This document shows, one piece after another, positions 55,450 through 64,000 of a stretch of DNA of 64,000 bases (position 1 is the first letter of the stretch; each line of letters opens with the position of its first letter). Both the position numbers and the translations under genes were made by a program. The notes below the pieces were generated by a model. The model saw only the letters and a list, made by a program, of their open reading frames with translations. It did not search any database and was not told the DNA's origin. The stretch spans positions 682,001 through 746,000 of the forward strand of contig NZ_CP136573.1 in NCBI RefSeq assembly GCF_035194505.1. Reading direction: 5' to 3'. Origin of the DNA: Erythrobacter sp. Its GTDB lineage: Bacteria; Pseudomonadota; Alphaproteobacteria; Sphingomonadales; Sphingomonadaceae.

Positions 55450-55946
55450 GCCGAGAGAGCATCCTCCAGCAGCGCGAGGGCATTGCGGGTGAAGGCGGCC
55501 ATATTGGCGATGCGATTGTCGGAACCGGTTTCAAGGAGGCGCGTGTGCTCCTCGCCCGCCGGGCCTGCCAGTGCGGCAACAGAGCGCCCCGCAGGCGCCC
55601 CGCTCGGGTGCGTTGATCCGCCGACCGAACCGCTCTCCGCCAGCCCCCATTCCGCGCCGAAATTGGCAGCGATGGCGCGGGCTTGCAGCAGGGCGTATTC
55701 CTCGGTCGCCCCGCGCATCCCCTTGTAGGCCTCGCGCGGCAGAGCGAAGAGCACATCGCGCCCGCGCAGGGAATAGACCACGCCCCCGCCCACGAAGAAA
55801 TCGAGCGCGCCGGGAACCGTGAGCAAGGTGGCCGCAATGAGCCCCCCCGTCGCCCCGTCGGCCACAGCCACCTTCTCTCCGCGAGCGCGCAGCAGCGCGG
55901 CAATGCGCAGCGCCTGGGGATGGAGTTCGGCGAGGAGGTCGCTCAT
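55446..55946 (-). CDS. CinA C-terminal-domain (PncC-like) protein with altered active site
   Basis: The 166-residue protein aligns with the CinA_C/NMN amidohydrolase domain: VAVADGATGGLIAATLLTVPGALDFFVGGGVVYS and LAESGSVGGSTHPSGAPAGRS. The signature E-S-x-T-G-G is D-G-A-T-G-G here, so the serine held to be catalytic in characterised NMN deamidases is a glycine. It may be inactive, or act differently. It closes the leftward operon ligA - FAH - secreted protein - cinA-like; each gene overlaps the next by 4 nt. Confidence 0.85.
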   Translation of the reverse strand: MSDLLAELHPQALRIAALLRARGEKVAVADGATGGLIAATLLTVPGALDFFVGGGVVYSLRGRDVLFALPREAYKGMRGATEEYALLQARAIAANFGAEWGLAESGSVGGSTHPSGAPAGRSVAALAGPAGEEHTRLLETGSDNRIANMAAFTRNALALLEDALSA

Positions 55947-56949
55947 GGCGTGATCCGCCGCAGGGTCAGAACTTCGCCCCCCACTGCGCTTCCTGCGCTG
56001 GTGACGACACTGGTCACACGCGCGGTTCTGGCGTTGACCGGCAGGCCCGTGAGGGGATCGAAGGCGATCTCCACCTCGTCGGTGATCTGCAAGGATTCGA
56101 TCGTCTCTTCGCCGGCCGCCGCACGGCCACTGCCCGCCCCTGCTGTCCGCATCATCCCGATCATCGCGAGCGTTGCCGCGCGCATCGCTTGAGGATCGAA
56201 GCGCGCCGTCTGGATCAGGCGCAAATGGCCCTCGGCGGTACGGGTCACCACGCCCTGCATCGTGGCAGGAACCGCGCCGGGGAGCAGCCCGCCGGTCACC
56301 TCGGTGTCCACTTCGACAGGCTCGCCCAGCACGAATTCTCCGCCGCCATAACCGAGCAAGGCTGGCCAGCCGCGGATCATCAGCGCAGGCCCTTCCTCCG
56401 CAGAGGCGTTGATGATCGGATCGAGCAAGCGCTGCATTGCCGCCAGCGCAGCCTCATCCAGTGGCGCGCCCGAAAGCGCCGCCGCTGCCTCGGGCATGGA
56501 GCGCAGGCCCGCCCGCATCGCCTCCCAGTCGCGCATCCGCACCATTTCGCCCGAGGAATCGAGCTCGACCGCCATCGGCAGGAGATAGATCCGCAGCGCC
56601 GGCGGCACGGCATCGAGCACCCGCTTGTCGGCCAGTTCGAACCGCCGCCCGCCGCTCGCAAAGGACAGGGTTTCGAGCCGCATCAGATAGCCGCTGCCGA
56701 GCCGCTCGAAGGTCAGCCGCTGCTCGAATTCGATCACACTGTCGCCGCTGGGACGTTTGCGTTCAAAACGCAGGGCGTAGGTGACAGGCGTGCCGAGCGG
56801 AGGGGCAAAGGGGATGACCACCGCTTCCTCGGCGACGGAGGCAGGCGGCGCTTCGCTCTGCGCCATCGCCGGGGCAGGCAAGCCAAGCAGCAAGGCCGCG
56901 CCAAGCGCAGGCGCGAGCCAGCGGGGGGCGCGTTCGGCAAAGCGGCCGC

Positions 56950-56953
<4 letters not shown>
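55943..56953 (-). CDS. Exported protein of unknown function in the ligA operon
   Basis: I do not recognise a family for this 336-residue protein. It has a signal peptide (LAPALGAALLLGLPAPAMAQ), and a mature part rich in beta-strands with no cysteine: VTYALRFERKRPSGDS, FEQRLTFERLGSGYLMRLE, and a C-terminal DEVEIAFDPLTGLPVNARTARV. The pattern suggests a periplasmic beta-rich domain of lipid- or cofactor-binding type. It is coupled by ATGA overlaps to the FAH gene before and the CinA-like gene after. No function can be proposed beyond export. Confidence 0.82.
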
Positions 56954-61185
<4,232 letters not shown>

Positions 61186-61247
61186 GGCAATGATTCCCCT
61201 CAGTTTCCGGCAGCATAGCGCGGGGCGGTACTGGTGCAAAACCCGCT

Positions 61248-62159
61248 TCAGGGTGCACCCTTGAGCACCGCCAGCATCGCCGCTTCGTTGGCGGTGTAGA
61301 CCGGATTGCCCGGCGTGATGATGGCGAAGTGGCTTTGGCCGACATTCTCGCGCACGTTCACCTTGGCACCCGCTTTCCCGAGCGCGCTTTGCGTTGCGGC
61401 GGAAGGCGCGTGGAGCTTGGCCTGCACGAACAGCACCTCCTCAAGGCGCGGCGCATGGGCGGCGGGAGAGATCGCGCCGTAAAGCTGCGGCGCGGCGGCG
61501 GGCGCGGCGCCCATGAAGGGCTGGACCGCGGAGAACTGGCACAGGGCATCAAAGGCAGGCTGCTCGGGCCCGACATCGCCCGGCCCGTCGAGCACGATCG
61601 CCGCACGCGCCTTCACCCCCTTGCGCTTGCCGACGGGGCCATCCTTGCCGGAATCGCTCGCCAGCCACACTGCGGGCAAGCCCCCCGCCGAATGGCCCAC
61701 CAGCGTCACGCGCTTGCGGTCAATCGGATGCTTGGCCGCAACCTCCTCGATCAGCTTGGCCGACGCGGCCCAGTCAGTGAAGGATCCCGGCCAGCCGCCC
61801 CCGTCGCCAACTTCACGGTAATCGACATTGAGGGTGGCGATGCCCTGCTGCTGCCAGCGGGTCGCGAGCGGGGCCATGTAGGCTTGCGAGGCGATGCCGG
61901 TCTTCCAGCACCCGCCATGATAGATAACCGCGAGCGGGAACGGGCCTGTACCTTCGGGCAGCCGCAGCTCGGCAAACCCGCGCTGGTGGGTGGCATAGCG
62001 CAGCACCGCATCCGGCTCGGACGCGCCGAGATTGGCGTCGGTGCCGTAGGTGGCGTTGTTGGGCTTGGCGATCAGGTCAGCCTCCTCGGGCGCGGGGGTG
62101 GCAGGCGTGCAGGCAGCAGCGGCGGCGAGCAGGAGGATGGGGAGGAGACGATTATACAT
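61248..62159 (-). CDS. Lipoprotein alpha/beta hydrolase (esterase), paralog 2
   Basis: The 303-residue lipoprotein has LLLAAAAACTPATP as signal and lipobox, and the same domain as its neighbour: VIYHGGCWKTGIA, VDYREVGDGGGWPGSFTDW, the nucleophile LVGHSAGGLPAVW, and NVGQSHFAII with the histidine. The G-H-S-A-G nucleophile and H-G-G-C-W oxyanion loop place it with exported carboxylesterase/kynurenine-formamidase-like hydrolases. It overlaps the WYL/TerB-like gene by 8 nt. The pair may have arisen by duplication, with later divergence of the substrate-binding regions. Confidence 0.9.
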   Translation of the reverse strand: MYNRLLPILLLAAAAACTPATPAPEEADLIAKPNNATYGTDANLGASEPDAVLRYATHQRGFAELRLPEGTGPFPLAVIYHGGCWKTGIASQAYMAPLATRWQQQGIATLNVDYREVGDGGGWPGSFTDWAASAKLIEEVAAKHPIDRKRVTLVGHSAGGLPAVWLASDSGKDGPVGKRKGVKARAAIVLDGPGDVGPEQPAFDALCQFSAVQPFMGAAPAAAPQLYGAISPAAHAPRLEEVLFVQAKLHAPSAATQSALGKAGAKVNVRENVGQSHFAIITPGNPVYTANEAAMLAVLKGAP

Positions 62160-62910
62160 CGGAAAAGAAATCAGCGATCTCGACGGACCAATACGCTTCC
62201 GTTTGGTGGATCACGCCGTCAGCTTGGATCAGAAGATTTGCGTGTCGCGCGAATATGTCCGCCAACACAGCATCTTCCTTGAACCGATGCATGGCGACCC
62301 AGAACGTCTCTCCATCAGGTGCAAGTCTGTCTGCGTATCGGAGCAAATCATCGAAGTCAGGATCGCCCAGAATTTCCAGCCTGAGCCAGAAGCTGGTCAA
62401 AGCCTTCTCAAGGCTTTCACGCTCCGCAAAGTGAAAATCCTTGTCGCAACGCGCAATGAAAATCAACGCGTTAAGCATTGCAATCAGATCAGCACGACGG
62501 CCAACTGAAAGCCCCCAAGACAGTCCCGAGCTTGATGTCTCATCAGGCTGGAAATTGGCAAAGAATGCTTGCGCGGGGCTAAGAGACTCTCCGGTAGTTG
62601 CATCAAAAATGTCGGTGATCCGGTCAATTCGAAATGACCGAGGCGATTTTCGGTGATGGCAATAGGCGTTAAGATAATCCTTGCCGGCGCGAACAGAAAT
62701 TTTCCGACAAGTGATAAGGCGTTGGGATACATTGCCCTTGGCATCTAAGTATTCGATTACAACACTTAACCCACCTACATTCTCGATGTCTTCGAGAGGT
62801 TCAAGATGCTGATCATCTTCATCGAACTCGGGAACATCGAGACCAACTTCTGAAAATCGGGTATGTAGCCGCGGCCTAACTGCGCGCGATATCATCTCAC
62901 GTAGTTTCAT
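62152..62910 (-). CDS. WYL-like/TerB-like protein of unknown function, low GC
   Basis: The 252-residue protein has a region like a WYL domain (about 47-106: VVIEYLDAKGNVSQRLITCR, NAYCHHRKSPRSFRIDRITD), with RTFR/SFRID-type ligand-binding residues, and a helical C-terminal half (about 135-245) that resembles a TerB/DnaJ-like acidic helical domain (IFIARCDKDFHFAERESLEKAL). No HTH is seen, so it may be a WYL sensor without its usual DNA-binding part. GC content is near 50%, clearly lower than both neighbours. It lies one base after the recN stop and overlaps the next start by 8 nt. Confidence 0.75.
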   Translation of the reverse strand: MKLREMISRAVRPRLHTRFSEVGLDVPEFDEDDQHLEPLEDIENVGGLSVVIEYLDAKGNVSQRLITCRKISVRAGKDYLNAYCHHRKSPRSFRIDRITDIFDATTGESLSPAQAFFANFQPDETSSSGLSWGLSVGRRADLIAMLNALIFIARCDKDFHFAERESLEKALTSFWLRLEILGDPDFDDLLRYADRLAPDGETFWVAMHRFKEDAVLADIFARHANLLIQADGVIHQTEAYWSVEIADFFSDV

Positions 62911-62911
62911 A

Positions 62912-64000
62912 TCACACCCCCTCCAGCAGCCGGTCCGCCTGCGCCCTCGCCTCAGGCGTCACTTCTGCGCCCGAGAGCATCCGCGCGATCTCTTCCTGCC
63001 TGCCAGCGCTGTCGAGCAGCACCACGCTCGTCTTCGTCACCATGCCGCTGGAGGCCTTGGCGATCATGTAGTGCTGGCCGCCGCGCGCCGCGACCTGCGG
63101 CGAGTGGGTGACCGCCAGCAGCTGGCCCTCGTTCGCCGCCAGCCGCGCCAGACGCTCGCCGATGGCCGAGGCCACCGCCCCGCCCACGCCGCGGTCGATC
63201 TCGTCGAAGATGATCGTGGCCGCCCCGCCCTTCTCCGCCAGCGCGACCTTCAACGCGAGAATGAAGCGCGAGAGTTCACCGCCGGACGCGATCTTGTTCA
63301 AGGGCGCGAAGTCAGCCCCCGGGTTGGTCGAGATCAGGAACTCGACCGCATCCATGCCATGCGCGCCCCAGCGTTCCTCGGGCAGCAAAGTGACAGAGGT
63401 GCGGAACTTCGCGGCATCGAGCTTCAGCGGCGCAAGCTCCGCCGCCACCGCCGCATCGAGCTTGCCCGCCGCCGCCGTTCGCGCCGCATGGGCCTTCTCC
63501 GCCGCCGTCACATAGGCGCTGCGGGCTTCCTTCGCGGCGGCTTCGAGCGCATCCAGCTGCGCCTCCCCGCCCTCGATCGCATCGAGGCGCGCGCGCATGG
63601 TGCGTGCAAGGTCAGGCAGATCATCGACCTCGCAGCGATGCTTGCGGGCGGCCGCGCGCAGATCGAACAGGCGGGTTTCGGCGCGCTCCAGTTCCATCGG
63701 ATCATGCACCAGCGCCTCGGCGGCCTTGGCGAGCTTGTCCTCCGCCTCGCTCGCTTCGATCACCGCGCGGTCCAGCGCGGCGAGCGCCTCGGCCAGCAAC
63801 GGGTGCTGTTCGGCAATCCGGTCAAGCTTGCGCGCAGCGACGCGCAGCGCGGCGAGCGACGAATCCGAACCCTCCCACAGGTGGCGCAGATCTTCGAGAT
63901 CGCCCGAGAGCTTCTCGCCCTTCTGCATATCGGCGCGGGTCAGCGCGAGGCGTTCCTCCTCGCCTGCGACCGGCTCCAGCGCGGTAAGTTCGGCGAGGTG
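62912..64000 (-). CDS. recN: DNA repair protein RecN, C-terminal part (5' end outside window)
   Basis: The frame is open to the right edge, giving the last 362 residues. RecN is an SMC-like ATPase that acts in recombinational double-strand break repair. Seen here are the second half of the coiled coil (about residues 50-170 of the fragment), the ABC signature SGGELSRFILALK, Walker B TIIFDEIDRGVGGAVASAIG, and the switch LLAVTHSPQVAARGGQHYMIAK. An internal ATG at 63928 is not the true start, because the coding pattern runs on upstream without a stop. It heads the long leftward run that continues to ligA. Confidence 0.95.
   Translation of the reverse strand, partial: HLAELTALEPVAGEEERLALTRADMQKGEKLSGDLEDLRHLWEGSDSSLAALRVAARKLDRIAEQHPLLAEALAALDRAVIEASEAEDKLAKAAEALVHDPMELERAETRLFDLRAAARKHRCEVDDLPDLARTMRARLDAIEGGEAQLDALEAAAKEARSAYVTAAEKAHAARTAAAGKLDAAVAAELAPLKLDAAKFRTSVTLLPEERWGAHGMDAVEFLISTNPGADFAPLNKIASGGELSRFILALKVALAEKGGAATIIFDEIDRGVGGAVASAIGERLARLAANEGQLLAVTHSPQVAARGGQHYMIAKASSGMVTKTSVVLLDSAGRQEEIARMLSGAEVTPEARAQADRLLEGV

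Overview
The window is a gene-dense (about 95% coding), high-GC stretch of bacterial chromosome with 64 recognisable protein genes, no rRNA, tRNA, CRISPR array, insertion sequence or prophage. The gene content points to an alphaproteobacterium of the order Sphingomonadales, most likely an Erythrobacter/Porphyrobacter-like member. The reasons are an exosortase A (XrtA) exopolysaccharide locus with its ligase, decarboxylase, acyl carrier and hydrolase partners, the succinate dehydrogenase order C-D-A, an ETF:ubiquinone oxidoreductase, and short inverted repeats built on CTTCGACAAGCTCAG that I associate with this order. The lineage call is inference from content, not from a marker gene comparison.

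Region 1-7.6 kb is one end of the XrtA exopolysaccharide locus. Two divergent arms meet at about 4.76 kb. The leftward arm is AMP ligase, PLP decarboxylase, Wza-type exporter and Wzz-type chain length protein (cut by the left edge). The rightward arm is a FemAB-like acetyltransferase, an acyl carrier protein and two alpha/beta hydrolase-like proteins. From 7.6 to 16 kb leftward housekeeping genes follow: an m5U RNA methyltransferase, nnr, ilvD, an N-formylglutamate amidohydrolase, and an ETF-QO / zinc-ribbon protein / ispE operon. From 16 to 32 kb come a degenerate uracil-DNA-glycosylase-like gene, a lytic transglycosylase, moaB, an acyl-CoA synthetase operon, dnaE, an operon with a Tat-exported papain-like protease, lolCD, purF and a PilZ protein.

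From 32 to 46 kb lie a serine hydrolase, a photolyase, a YdjM-like membrane protein, an esterase/rppH pair, a TPR protein, an RsmB-like methyltransferase, guaB, an M28 lipopeptidase, 3-hydroxybutyrate dehydrogenase and a zinc metallopeptidase. From 44.5 to 48.3 kb there is a BlaR1/BlaI-like pair with twin BlaI-type operator sites, and divergent from it a fused phytase-esterase-like/cyclophilin protein. From 48.3 to 51 kb sit two hotdog thioesterases around a TetR regulator, with a perfect 19-bp palindrome upstream, and an exported C13 (legumain-like) peptidase. From 51 to 64 kb come sdhCDA, prmA, an operon ligA-FAH-secreted protein-CinA, two tandem lipoprotein esterases, a low-GC WYL/TerB-like gene and the 3' part of recN.

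Genes are packed into operons with many 4-nt ATGA/GTGA start-stop overlaps, and three convergent pairs share a CTAR tetranucleotide for both stop codons. I did not find a clearly new multi-gene defence or mobile system. The most promising less-described units are the BlaI-operator circuit with the fused cyclophilin, the palindrome-controlled thioesterase/TetR operon, the two exported cysteine peptidases, and the AT-rich WYL/TerB gene beside recN.
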